A stretch of 18,572 bases of DNA from Victivallales bacterium. Lineage in GTDB: Bacteria; Verrucomicrobiota; Lentisphaeria; Oligosphaerales; Lenti-02. Shown piece after piece: positions 8,401 through 14,669 of this stretch (the stretch's first letter is position 1; every line of letters begins with the position of its first letter). A model generated the notes under the pieces. It ran no database searches and had not been told where the DNA came from. It worked only from the letters and a program-made list of their open reading frames with translations. A program made the position numbers and the translations under genes. The stretch spans positions 1 to 18,572 of the forward strand of contig JABGQJ010000067.1 of NCBI GenBank assembly GCA_018648945.1. The letters are read 5' to 3'.

Positions 8401-8945
8401 GGCGGGTGCCAGGCAGTGCCGCCGGGATCGTCTCGCCTTGGTCCACGGCCATTGTGGGGAAGGGGCAGGAGGTGGTCCTGACCACCCGTGTCTGGGCCAA
8501 TCCGCAATTCGATGAGCGCGAGGGCGCGCTATACGCCAACATCCCACGCGAACTGGCATTCGCGCTGGAGAGCGAGGACGGGACGCGCACGGACGCCGCC
8601 CGCATTCTGGTTGGCGAGAAGGCGAGGGAACTCCGCCTCAGTTTCGTTGTGCCGGGCGACGGCAGACTGCGCGTGGTGTGCGAGTTTGGGGCTGATCTGG
8701 GGCCAGTCTGGCTCGACGATCTCTTCCTTTACCGTGGCTGCGGGGATATCATGTACCGGCGGTTCGAGCATGGTATCGTGCTCATGAACGGCTCGTTGGC
8801 CACGCCATTCGCCTTCGACACGGTCAAGCTTGACGGGCGGCCGCTACGGCAGCTCGACGGCCTGCACTCACCACTCTACAATCGGGGCGAGCCCGTCCCC
8901 GGAGAGATCCTGGTCGCCCCGCAGGACGCCCGGTGCCACTCCTGA
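5448..8945 (+). CDS. Large secreted multidomain protein, putative TIM-barrel glycoside hydrolase with LamG-like domain
   Basis: The 1165-residue protein begins with a signal peptide (cleavage about VHA/DP, residue 17). Residues 25-210 look like a LamG/concanavalin A-like jelly roll (TGFTIAFLVRPD; AGEWSQIIAVA; YIWVNG; SGCIDQLELRSG). Residues 230-360 look like a second beta-sandwich, and 368-465 a CARDB-like fold (WVKPGERLAIRALLKNEG). Residues about 470-920 resemble an uncharacterised glycosidase-like TIM barrel: MQINDEPNGLWG (528-539), GMQFDWAPF (723-731) with Asp727, a DxDxDGxxDxxD calcium-type loop (739-750), QTLLAADASN (781-790) and NGSENEEF (801-808). A further beta-sandwich (940-1095) and a short terminal segment (FEHGIVLMNGSLATPF) follow. 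Substrate and catalytic residues are not known; Asp727, Glu804 and Glu806 are only candidates. The 3' end overlaps the opposing gene by 70 nt. Confidence 0.75.
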   Translation: MRGWSLVVALLSLAVHADPLVGPTRSWSFDTPTKPWTADGVALVPEKMARSPGYAGQAARFGGAASLRLEVGADAFSTGFTIAFLVRPDAAQTSAGPVNLISCPGRFLLRLDPVHRGRQVSLFLDRAGKLEPRASGPALPAGEWSQIIAVATPEYAYIWVNGIEYSVPRPGKPSTDSGPLIVGGALPGPVGAAAFSGCIDQLELRSGAVGRQWIFRRVLWPQGDPRPDGHVGKRIQQFPEDAKGWTGLWGAKIADTEALALTLPAPSSRLVSPLLRIPLAENDGLHLDLATRSGVVGEVFLYSEDGFQERRFQIIPDGRSHRYSVPLDRERLRGAITGLSFRMPRSTATVVNLHRIAFAPLAATAEPKLVLRAFAPERQWVKPGERLAIRALLKNEGHGGGAAQLRLTSPLPLLSAAEAAVRLPPGEEREAVWHVRAGTPGTHTVQLEVLEPDAKPFRAVAEVIVQGVPLRPPALRGGYPRAMDFRHLGVENQDVQAQQSMLLVDLIGDKIEAARAFKKRYPETCVLMQINDEPNGLWGTWFTVPREYAIKEGTRCEPDVFPMPDFKGYWLLRPGATLTTDFPAKQEQITLPVPDPKRFLHRRFGGKGVTPHDALVYRLGPNGPDWEQAEYVTISAVDVKTKEITVERWPKAAVGTWHGFAAGQAVIAPSAGDVYRHRTWIPNLSKFCPRDPASGLDACEWWARHFARLWHRRIARDAPHPDGMQFDWAPFRAHKADADCDLDGEPDGGDFAGISHWGLGMHRFFSLLRSGGKGWEGVGNQTLLAADASNVSSQRSFALLNGSENEEFCGFGHPKAFSAQFDLYRLWCREARLPRVSYLQSRFPCDIHTGGDFDRASRRDNFASAAKIRLALAAACMELGIHTYRPGGRQDIQDIDRCVTRRYDLDEYLAGRDGRFNWLGKPLGEARRAPGAMHAEAVLASDFADGVEGWTLGKTLPVVATEPVRRDLVNGNHAIRFGVSAIHGRRVPGSAAGIVSPWSTAIVGKGQEVVLTTRVWANPQFDEREGALYANIPRELAFALESEDGTRTDAARILVGEKARELRLSFVVPGDGRLRVVCEFGADLGPVWLDDLFLYRGCGDIMYRRFEHGIVLMNGSLATPFAFDTVKLDGRPLRQLDGLHSPLYNRGEPVPGEILVAPQDARCHS

Positions 8946-10711
8946 CCAACCGTTGCCATGCGCACGGCGAGGATTTCCACCCCATCCCGCTGCCAGCGCC
9001 CTGTCACCTCTCCCGCTGGGCAGGGCAGCACGCCCAACCCCTCGTGGCTGATCGTGACCACCGAATACCCGTCCGCGCAGTTTTCCCGCGCATCCAGGGC
9101 ATTCTCTGTCGAGGCGATCAGCCGTACCCCAAACCGTTCATAGGCGGCCAACGCTCCGACGTTCGGCAACGCCTTGCCTCCCCCGCGCATCCCCACCGCC
9201 AGCCAGTACTCGTCCTCGGCCTTCCAGCCGGACCGGCCCACCGCCCGGTCAAAGCTCGCGTCGGGGCACGTGTCTGGCGCTTGCCAGAGCCGCAGCCTTT
9301 CGTTCGCCGGGAAGACCCGGAGCCCCACGTGGTCGCCGACCGGCTGGGGCACAAGGTCCCCAGCATACGCCTGTCCGCCGCTGAACTCCGCCAGCCGGTC
9401 CATGCCCCGGTGCACGGCTTGCTCCCGCAGGTTGGCGATGGTCAGGTAGCGACCGTCCGCCAGCAGGAATGCCAGCTGCCGCATGAGCGAGTAACCGAAA
9501 CGTGCCTCGTCGGTCTGCACCCCCACCACCATCGTGCCCTGGTTCGCGACCAGCCCGATGCACCGCTCTGCCCATTGCCGCAGGTGAGGGTCGTCACAGA
9601 TCGCTTCGGGACGCGTCAGCACCACCCACTCAAGGTAGACTGACAGGTAGGAGAAGTAGCCTTCCGTGAGGCCGGTTATGGGCACATCCGTTCCGGCCTG
9701 CGATGCGAAGTAGGCGGCCGCCACGTCCCGGTATTCGCGCCAGGAGGAGTCGCCTGTCAGCCGCTCGAAGTAGTCGGCGCCAAGCCACAGGTTGAGCGCA
9801 TCACAGGCGAGGTGGCGATTGAAAATGCCCTTCCCCGTGCAGGCGTCGCGAATCCGGGCCACAGCGGCAATCCCCGTGCCTGTGGTCAGGTACTCGCGGA
9901 TGGCGGGCGTGATGGTGCAGCGGTCGTCGTCGGCGAACACATCGCTTGGCGAGAGCAACTCCCAGAGCTGGAACATGCGGATCGACTTGTAGTGGTAGAG
10001 CTGGCGCAGGACGCCTTGCTGGATCTCCGTCAGAAGCGCCTGCCGGTAGCGGTTGCCATCGGCGCGACAACCGGTGTAGAGGAACCGCAGCCCGAACTGG
10101 GACGAACGCGAGAAGTGACAGTTGTCCACGTGCGGCCCGAACATGCGCAGGCGCAGGAGGTGGTCCTGCACGTTGCCGCCAGCATAGGCCGAGACGTACG
10201 GCCCGTCGGGCACGTGGCTTTCCGGAGTGATCACCGGGCTGGTCGCTGTGCCGAGCACATCGATTCGGTCTTCGGGGAGGGGCAGATGCCGCTTCCCCAG
10301 CACCACATCCAGGAGCCACGGCAGGCGTGGCTCGGTCAGGGAGCCGATCCTGGTTGCCAACCGCTTGGCGGCTGCCATCACGCCGGCGCCGTCGCTGCCT
10401 CCCACCACCAGTATCGGTGCCCCCTCGGAACCCGGGCAGTGAATAGACTGCAGCACGCTGCCGTCTTCCCCAGGGTACCAGCGGTCCACCAATGTGCGGT
10501 ACCGCAGGTACGCGGTCCGGATCACTGCATTGTCGACCAGACACCCCAAGGCGAGAACGGCTCGGCCCGGCTCGGGGCCCTCCTCCACCCGTGGCAAGAT
10601 CACCCCAAACCGCTCGGCGACCGCCGTCGCAAGCAGAGCCGCTGCCGTCTCATACTGGGGTGATGCAACGATCACCGCATCTCTCAGGTCTATGGATAGG
10701 TTGGATACCAT
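8876..10711 (-). CDS. Uncharacterised (alpha/alpha)-toroid protein, polysaccharide-lyase-like, possibly truncated
   Basis: The 611-residue product starts at ATG 10711. The frame is open much further upstream, but that stretch is antisense to the propeller gene and I reject it. There is no signal peptide. Residues 10-125 form an alpha/beta domain (AVIVASPQYETAAALLATAV; APILVVGGSDGAGVMAAAKRLATRI) like the N-terminal domains preceding some glycosidases and heparinase-like enzymes. Residues about 165-460 are helical with toroid-like segments (NRHLACDALNLWLGADYFERL; SSWREYRDVAAAYFASQAG; GYFSYLSVYLEWV). A beta-rich region begins near 495 (DEYWLAVGMRGGG) and stops after about 100 residues, though related lyases usually continue for several hundred. 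The last 20 residues are Ser/Gly/Pro-rich and lie inside the opposing gene. Function is inferred to be glycan-related; I cannot name a family. Confidence 0.7.
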   Translation of the reverse strand: MVSNLSIDLRDAVIVASPQYETAAALLATAVAERFGVILPRVEEGPEPGRAVLALGCLVDNAVIRTAYLRYRTLVDRWYPGEDGSVLQSIHCPGSEGAPILVVGGSDGAGVMAAAKRLATRIGSLTEPRLPWLLDVVLGKRHLPLPEDRIDVLGTATSPVITPESHVPDGPYVSAYAGGNVQDHLLRLRMFGPHVDNCHFSRSSQFGLRFLYTGCRADGNRYRQALLTEIQQGVLRQLYHYKSIRMFQLWELLSPSDVFADDDRCTITPAIREYLTTGTGIAAVARIRDACTGKGIFNRHLACDALNLWLGADYFERLTGDSSWREYRDVAAAYFASQAGTDVPITGLTEGYFSYLSVYLEWVVLTRPEAICDDPHLRQWAERCIGLVANQGTMVVGVQTDEARFGYSLMRQLAFLLADGRYLTIANLREQAVHRGMDRLAEFSGGQAYAGDLVPQPVGDHVGLRVFPANERLRLWQAPDTCPDASFDRAVGRSGWKAEDEYWLAVGMRGGGKALPNVGALAAYERFGVRLIASTENALDARENCADGYSVVTISHEGLGVLPCPAGEVTGRWQRDGVEILAVRMATVGQEWHRASCGATRISPGTGSPRL

Positions 10712-10740
10712 GGGAAAGCGCGCCCCCGTTGCGGGTGGAT

Positions 10741-10757
10741 GGGGCGTTGAACGCCCC
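10741..10757. promoter_or_regulatory. Perfect 17-bp palindrome in a divergent intergenic region
   Basis: GGGGCGTT-G-AACGCCCC has perfect 8-bp arms around one central base. It lies in the 105-nt gap between the divergent starts at 10711 (minus) and 10817 (plus), about 30 nt and 60 nt away respectively. The symmetry fits an operator for a dimeric repressor controlling both genes. It could also form a hairpin in either leader RNA. The rest of the gap contains two TGAACA copies near 10784 and 10795 and no clear promoter boxes. Confidence 0.5.
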
Positions 10758-10816
10758 CCGTCGGCCCCGTATGTTTGGAGCCGTGAACATAGTCTGAACA
10801 GCCAAGAACACGAACC

Positions 10817-11905
10817 ATGAAAATCGCCTTCCTCAGCTCGCTCCTCGTCGCCGTTCTCGCGATGGCCGATGACTGGCCCATTTTCCGAGGTGGGCAGGGC
10901 CTGCGCGGCGTGGCCGAGGGCCAGATCGCCAGTCCCCTCCGACTGCACTGGCGCGCCAAACTGGGGAAGGGGGCCTGCTCCTCGCCTGTGGTCGCCGCTG
11001 GGAAGGTCTATATCAGCACCGCGTCCGGGGCCTTGCTGGCTCTCGATCTCGCCTCCGGGAAGACGCTCTGGGAGAGCAAATTGGGGGCCTCCACCGAGGC
11101 CCCGCCGCTGGTCCGCGAGAACCGAGTCTACGTGGGCAATGACGACGGGGCGTTCGTTGCCTTTGATGCAAGCAATGGCAAGACGCTCTGGACCTTCAAG
11201 ACGGAGGACCGCATCAAGGGCTCCGCCAATTGGGTGATGGCCGGCAAGACGCCTGCGGTGGTCGTGGGCAGCTACGACATGTTCCTCTACTGCCTCGATG
11301 CTGCCAACGGCAAGCTCCTCTGGAAACTGGAGACCGACAACTACGTGAACGGGACCCCCAGTGTGACCGCGAAGCGCGTGGCATTCGGCGGCTGCGACGG
11401 CCAGTTCCGGCAGATCGATGCCGCCAGCGGCCGGGTGGAGCGGGCCACCGACGCGGAATCCTACATCCCCGGCTGTGCGGCCCTCGCCGACGGCAGCGCC
11501 TTCTTCGGCCAGGTGGAGGGGGAGGTCCGTCGGCTTGATCTGGCCAAGGGGAGCATTGCGTGGACCAACAAGGACGCCAAGGATGGGGTCTTTGCCGCGC
11601 CCGCCATCGGCAGGAACCTGGTCCTGATCGGGTCGCGCGACCGGAAGTTGCATGCTCTGGACCGCGCCACAGGCACACGCAAGTGGCACTTCCGCACCGG
11701 CGGCGAAGTCGATGGCGGAGCCGTGGTCTGCGGTGACCGTGTGGTCTTCGCCTCTGGTGACGGACGGCTGTACCTGCTCGAACTGGCGACCGGCAGGAAG
11801 CTCTGGTCCTACGACCTGGGCAGTGCCGTCGCCACCTCCCCCGCCGTTGCCGATGGCTGGGTCATCGTCGGCACGGACGACGGCACGGTCTACGCGTTCC
11901 GCTAG
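10817..11905 (+). CDS. Exported PQQ/BamB-like beta-propeller repeat protein
   Basis: The 362-residue protein has a signal peptide (cleavage about AMA/DD, residue 17) followed by DDWPIFRGGQGLRGVA, the usual opening of PQQ-like propeller proteins of Planctomycetes and relatives. Blades are marked by repeated aromatic-ending turns: SGKTLWESK, NGKTLWTFK, NGKLLWKLE, TGTRKWHFR and TGRKLWSYD, each preceded by strands such as GKVYISTASGALLALD or NRVYVGNDDGAFVAFD. There are about seven or eight blades. Such propellers serve as periplasmic interaction or assembly platforms (BamB) or as PQQ-dehydrogenase-like domains. I see no dehydrogenase active-site segment, so a scaffold role is more likely. No strong ribosome site precedes the ATG. 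It is divergent from the toroid protein gene and converges on the SDR gene, the two stop codons being 4 nt apart. Confidence 0.85.
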   Translation: MKIAFLSSLLVAVLAMADDWPIFRGGQGLRGVAEGQIASPLRLHWRAKLGKGACSSPVVAAGKVYISTASGALLALDLASGKTLWESKLGASTEAPPLVRENRVYVGNDDGAFVAFDASNGKTLWTFKTEDRIKGSANWVMAGKTPAVVVGSYDMFLYCLDAANGKLLWKLETDNYVNGTPSVTAKRVAFGGCDGQFRQIDAASGRVERATDAESYIPGCAALADGSAFFGQVEGEVRRLDLAKGSIAWTNKDAKDGVFAAPAIGRNLVLIGSRDRKLHALDRATGTRKWHFRTGGEVDGGAVVCGDRVVFASGDGRLYLLELATGRKLWSYDLGSAVATSPAVADGWVIVGTDDGTVYAFR

Positions 11906-11909
11906 AACC

Positions 11910-12680
11910 CTACAGGCGCGGTAGCGTCAACGCCCCGTCCACCATCAGCACCTGTCCGGTGGAGTAGGCCAGGTCGCCGCGTGCCAGCATGGCCACGGCC
12001 TTGCCCACGTCGGCCGGGTAGCCCCAGCGTGCCTGCACGCAGAGCCCCTCGCCGATCAGCTTGTCGTATTTCTCCTTCACCACGGACGTCATGTCCGTCA
12101 TGATCACGCCCGGGCGCACTTCGTACACTGGGATGCCATGTTCGCCAAGACGCACGGCCCACAGCTGGGTCGCCATGCTCACGCCCGCCTTCGAGAGGCA
12201 ATACTCGCCCCGACTGGGGGAGGCGACGGTGGCCGAAATGGAGGACACGTTGACGATGTAGCCCGAGAACTCCGGGTCGGCCTCCTTCTGCGCCACCATC
12301 CAGCGGGCCACCCCCTGGGTCAGGAAGTAGGGTCCCTTCAGGTTGATGGTCATCACGCGGTCGTAGCTCTCCTCGGTCGCGTCCAAGATGTCCGCGCGTA
12401 CCTTCGGAGCCACGCCCGCGTTGTTCACGAGGAGATGCAGCGCGCCAAACTCCGCCTTGATCTTGGCCAATGCGGCCTCGCGGGCGGCTGTCTTGGCCAC
12501 ATTGCCTTGGCAGTAGATGGCGCGCACGCCACGGGCCCGCAAGCCGGCGAAGGTCTCGCCGAGATCCTCTTCCGGGCGCATCCCCATCAGTGCTAGATCC
12601 CAGCCCTCGTCCGCCAGTTTCTCCGCAATCCCCAGACCAATGCCGCGCGTGCCGCCGGTCACCAATGCAATCTTCGTCAT
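11910..12680 (-). CDS. SDR-family oxidoreductase (FabG-like)
   Basis: This 256-residue classical short-chain dehydrogenase/reductase has TGGTRGIG (8-15) for NAD(P) binding, NNAG (86-89), Asn113, and the catalytic Ser147, Tyr160 and Lys164 (GEYCLSKAG), then RPGVIMTDM (189-197) and the C-terminal GQVLMVDGA. Such enzymes reduce or oxidise carbonyl or hydroxyl groups of sugars, acyl chains or other metabolites in the cytoplasm; the substrate cannot be read from the sequence. Automatic annotation as 3-oxoacyl-ACP reductase is likely but unproven, because no fatty-acid genes are near. AGGAG at 12687-12691 lies 6 nt before ATG 12680, a strong start. It begins 28 nt after the sirtuin stop, so the two are probably one transcript. 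Confidence 0.88.
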   Translation of the reverse strand: MTKIALVTGGTRGIGLGIAEKLADEGWDLALMGMRPEEDLGETFAGLRARGVRAIYCQGNVAKTAAREAALAKIKAEFGALHLLVNNAGVAPKVRADILDATEESYDRVMTINLKGPYFLTQGVARWMVAQKEADPEFSGYIVNVSSISATVASPSRGEYCLSKAGVSMATQLWAVRLGEHGIPVYEVRPGVIMTDMTSVVKEKYDKLIGEGLCVQARWGYPADVGKAVAMLARGDLAYSTGQVLMVDGALTLPRL

Positions 12681-12708
12681 GATGGTCTCCTAGATGGGCC
12701 GGGACGGT

Positions 12709-13476
12709 CTAGCGTCCGGCGGCCAGTATTTGGATGGCTTCGTCCAGAGCCACTCCCACCGAGTCGCGGCACACTAGGTCCGCTTCACTATCGAGAGGAG
12801 TGGGGGTTCGATTGATCACGATCAAGCTCGTAGCGGACGGCCGTTGCCGGGGCAGGCCGGCCGCTGGGTAAACCGTCAGTGACGTGCCCAAGACCAGCAC
12901 CAGATCGGCCTCCCGCATGGCGGCCAGGGAATCGGTTACCGCCCGATCCGGCAGCGACTCGCCGAAGAACACGATATCGGGCTTCCAGACACACCCGCAC
13001 GCGCACTTCGGCACTTGCCCCGCCTCAAAGACCGGGCGTACCTCGAGGGTGGGCCGCTGCGCGCCACAGCGCAGGCACGAGACCGTCTCGATGGTCCCAT
13101 GCACTGGATGGACCCGGCTCGATCCAGCCCGTTGGTGCAGGGGGTCGACATTCTGGGTGGCAATATCCACATGCTTGCCGAACTCCTGTTCCAGACGGGC
13201 CAAGGCTCGGTGTCCGGCGTTGGGTTCGGCGGCCCACATGTCGCCGAAGAAACTCCGGGCGAACTCGTAGAAATCCTCTGGTTGGCGCCAGAATGCCTCC
13301 AGATCAAAGATCTCTTCACTGGTTACCGTGGCATAGACGCCGGTGGCGGAGCGGAAATCAGGAATCCCACTCTCCGTGGACATGCCTGCGCCGCTGAGTA
13401 CTGCCACCCTCTCGGCAACGCCGAGGTACGCCGCCAGTGTGGCCGCGTTCTGTTGAATTCCGTGGGGCTCCGGCAA
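12709..13476 (-). CDS. Sir2-family NAD-dependent protein deacylase
   Basis: This 255-residue sirtuin removes acyl groups from lysine using NAD+, giving nicotinamide and O-acyl-ADP-ribose. The NAD-binding GAGMSTESGIPDFRS (29-43), TQNVDPLHQRAG (107-118), the catalytic His126 in HPVHG, and KPDIVFFGES (165-174) are all present. The zinc site has Cys134 and Cys137 as CxxC, but the second half reads CACGC (158-162), so the ligands are probably two of three closely spaced cysteines rather than the common CxxC. The start is TTG 13476, supported by AAGGA 8 nt upstream; no internal ATG lies before the NAD motif. A promoter-like element lies about 50-77 nt upstream. It probably forms an operon with the downstream SDR gene. 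Bacterial targets are often acyl-CoA synthetases; none is in the window. Confidence 0.92.
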   Translation of the reverse strand: MPEPHGIQQNAATLAAYLGVAERVAVLSGAGMSTESGIPDFRSATGVYATVTSEEIFDLEAFWRQPEDFYEFARSFFGDMWAAEPNAGHRALARLEQEFGKHVDIATQNVDPLHQRAGSSRVHPVHGTIETVSCLRCGAQRPTLEVRPVFEAGQVPKCACGCVWKPDIVFFGESLPDRAVTDSLAAMREADLVLVLGTSLTVYPAAGLPRQRPSATSLIVINRTPTPLDSEADLVCRDSVGVALDEAIQILAAGR

Positions 13477-13484
13477 TATTCTTT

Positions 13485-13489
13485 TCCTT
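13485..13489 (-). promoter_or_regulatory. Ribosome binding site for the TTG start of the sirtuin gene
   Basis: On the minus strand AAGGA lies 8 nt before TTG 13476, in an A-rich leader. This decides in favour of the unusual TTG start, since no nearby ATG or GTG keeps the complete N-terminal NAD-binding fold. Confidence 0.7.
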
Positions 13490-13525
13490 TATGTGCGGGC
13501 GCGCTCTGCGCCACCCAGCGGGGTT

Positions 13526-13553
13526 AGTATATTAGGGGACGCCCCCATAACAA
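13526..13553 (-). promoter_or_regulatory. Sigma70-like promoter for the sirtuin-SDR pair
   Basis: On the minus strand TTGTTA (13548-13553, 4 of 6 to consensus) is separated by 16 bp from TATACT (13526-13531, 5 of 6). Transcription would begin near 13518, giving a leader of roughly 40 nt before TTG 13476. The spacer contains GGGG-ACG-CCCC, a short inverted repeat that could bind a regulator. The AT-rich core could also serve purM on the other strand (TATATT at 13528-13533), but no -35 is visible there. Confidence 0.5.
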
Positions 13554-13610
13554 CCCGGCTTCTGCCGCGCCGCCACCCGCAAGAGCAGCCCGACACTCCG
13601 AGGACCGCTA

Positions 13611-14666
13611 GTGAGCACCCAGGGAAAAAGTAACGCCTACCGCGACGCCGGCGTCGATATCGACATGGCGCAGAACCTGTTGCAGCGCGTGAAGGGCAAG
13701 ATTTCCGCGACGAGACGCCCCGAAGTGCTGGCCCCGATCGGCGGCTTTGGTGGGCTCTTTCAGCTTGATCTGAGCAAGTACCGTCATCCCGTGATGGTCG
13801 CCAGCGTCGATGGCGTCGGCACCAAGCTGGTGGTCGCGAACATGATGGACAAGCACGACACGGTTGGCTTCGACATCGTCAACCACTGCATCAACGACAT
13901 TGCTGTACAGGGGGCTGAACCGGTCTACTTCCTCGACTACCTGGGTATTGGCAAGCTCCGGAGCCCGCTGTTCGAGCAGGTCCTCGATGGCTTGGCCGAA
14001 GCCTGCCTGGCACAGAACGTGACTCTGCTCGGCGGTGAGACTGCCGAGATGCCCGGCATGTATGGCGACGACTACGATCTGGTGGGCAGCATCACTGGGA
14101 TCGTGGAGAAGGACCGGATGATCACCGGCGAGAAGGTCGCCCCCGGCCACGTGGCCATCGGTTTGCCGTCCAGCGGTCTGCACACCAACGGCTACTCCCT
14201 GGCCCGCAATGCCCTCTTCGAGAAGGCTGGCCTCGATGTCCACGACGAGCCCGAGGGTCTCGGTTGCTCGCTTGGGGAAGCTCTGCTCAAGCCCCACGTG
14301 TGCTACTGGCCGGCCATCAAGGCCGCCCTCGACGGCGGCTTGTCCCTCGACGGCATGGCCCACATTACCGGCGGTGGTCTGTACGACAACGTGCCGCGCG
14401 TATTGCCCGAGGGTGTGGCAGTGTCCTTCGACGCCTCGACCATCCCCGTGCCCGCGATCTTCCGCCTCATCGAGACCTGCGGCGACATCGATCCCTACGA
14501 GATGTACCGCGTGTTCAACATGGGTGTGGGCATGGTCTGGTTCGTTCCGGAGACGGAGGCGGACCGCGCCATCGCGCTGGCCAGCGAGTCCGGCTTCGCT
14601 GCCTGGCGGGTCGGCACGGTAACCTCCGGCGCCCGGAAGGTCACCATGGAGAACGTGGAGAACTGA
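13611..14666 (+). CDS. purM: Phosphoribosylformylglycinamidine cyclo-ligase (AIR synthetase)
   Basis: PurM closes FGAM to aminoimidazole ribonucleotide using ATP, in de novo purine synthesis. The 351-residue product has normal length and all the hallmark motifs: NAYRDAGVDID (8-18), the DGVGTK loop (67-72), NHCINDIAVQGAEP (91-104), GGETAEMPGMY (141-151), GLPSSGLHTNGYSL (184-197), HITGGGLYDNVPR and FNMGVGMVW. The start is GTG 13611 with GAGGA 6 nt upstream. Other pur genes are absent from the window, so the pathway genes are scattered here. The next gene begins 3 nt after the stop, pointing to a shared transcript with the uracil-DNA glycosylase. The intergenic region upstream is shared with the divergent sirtuin gene. 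Confidence 0.95.
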   Translation: MSTQGKSNAYRDAGVDIDMAQNLLQRVKGKISATRRPEVLAPIGGFGGLFQLDLSKYRHPVMVASVDGVGTKLVVANMMDKHDTVGFDIVNHCINDIAVQGAEPVYFLDYLGIGKLRSPLFEQVLDGLAEACLAQNVTLLGGETAEMPGMYGDDYDLVGSITGIVEKDRMITGEKVAPGHVAIGLPSSGLHTNGYSLARNALFEKAGLDVHDEPEGLGCSLGEALLKPHVCYWPAIKAALDGGLSLDGMAHITGGGLYDNVPRVLPEGVAVSFDASTIPVPAIFRLIETCGDIDPYEMYRVFNMGVGMVWFVPETEADRAIALASESGFAAWRVGTVTSGARKVTMENVEN

Positions 14667-14669
14667 TCC

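Noticed and set aside
10712..11689. N-terminal extension of the toroid protein frame by 326 codons
   Set aside because: It is antisense to the well-supported propeller gene. The real protein begins at ATG 10711, where sensible alpha/beta sequence starts.
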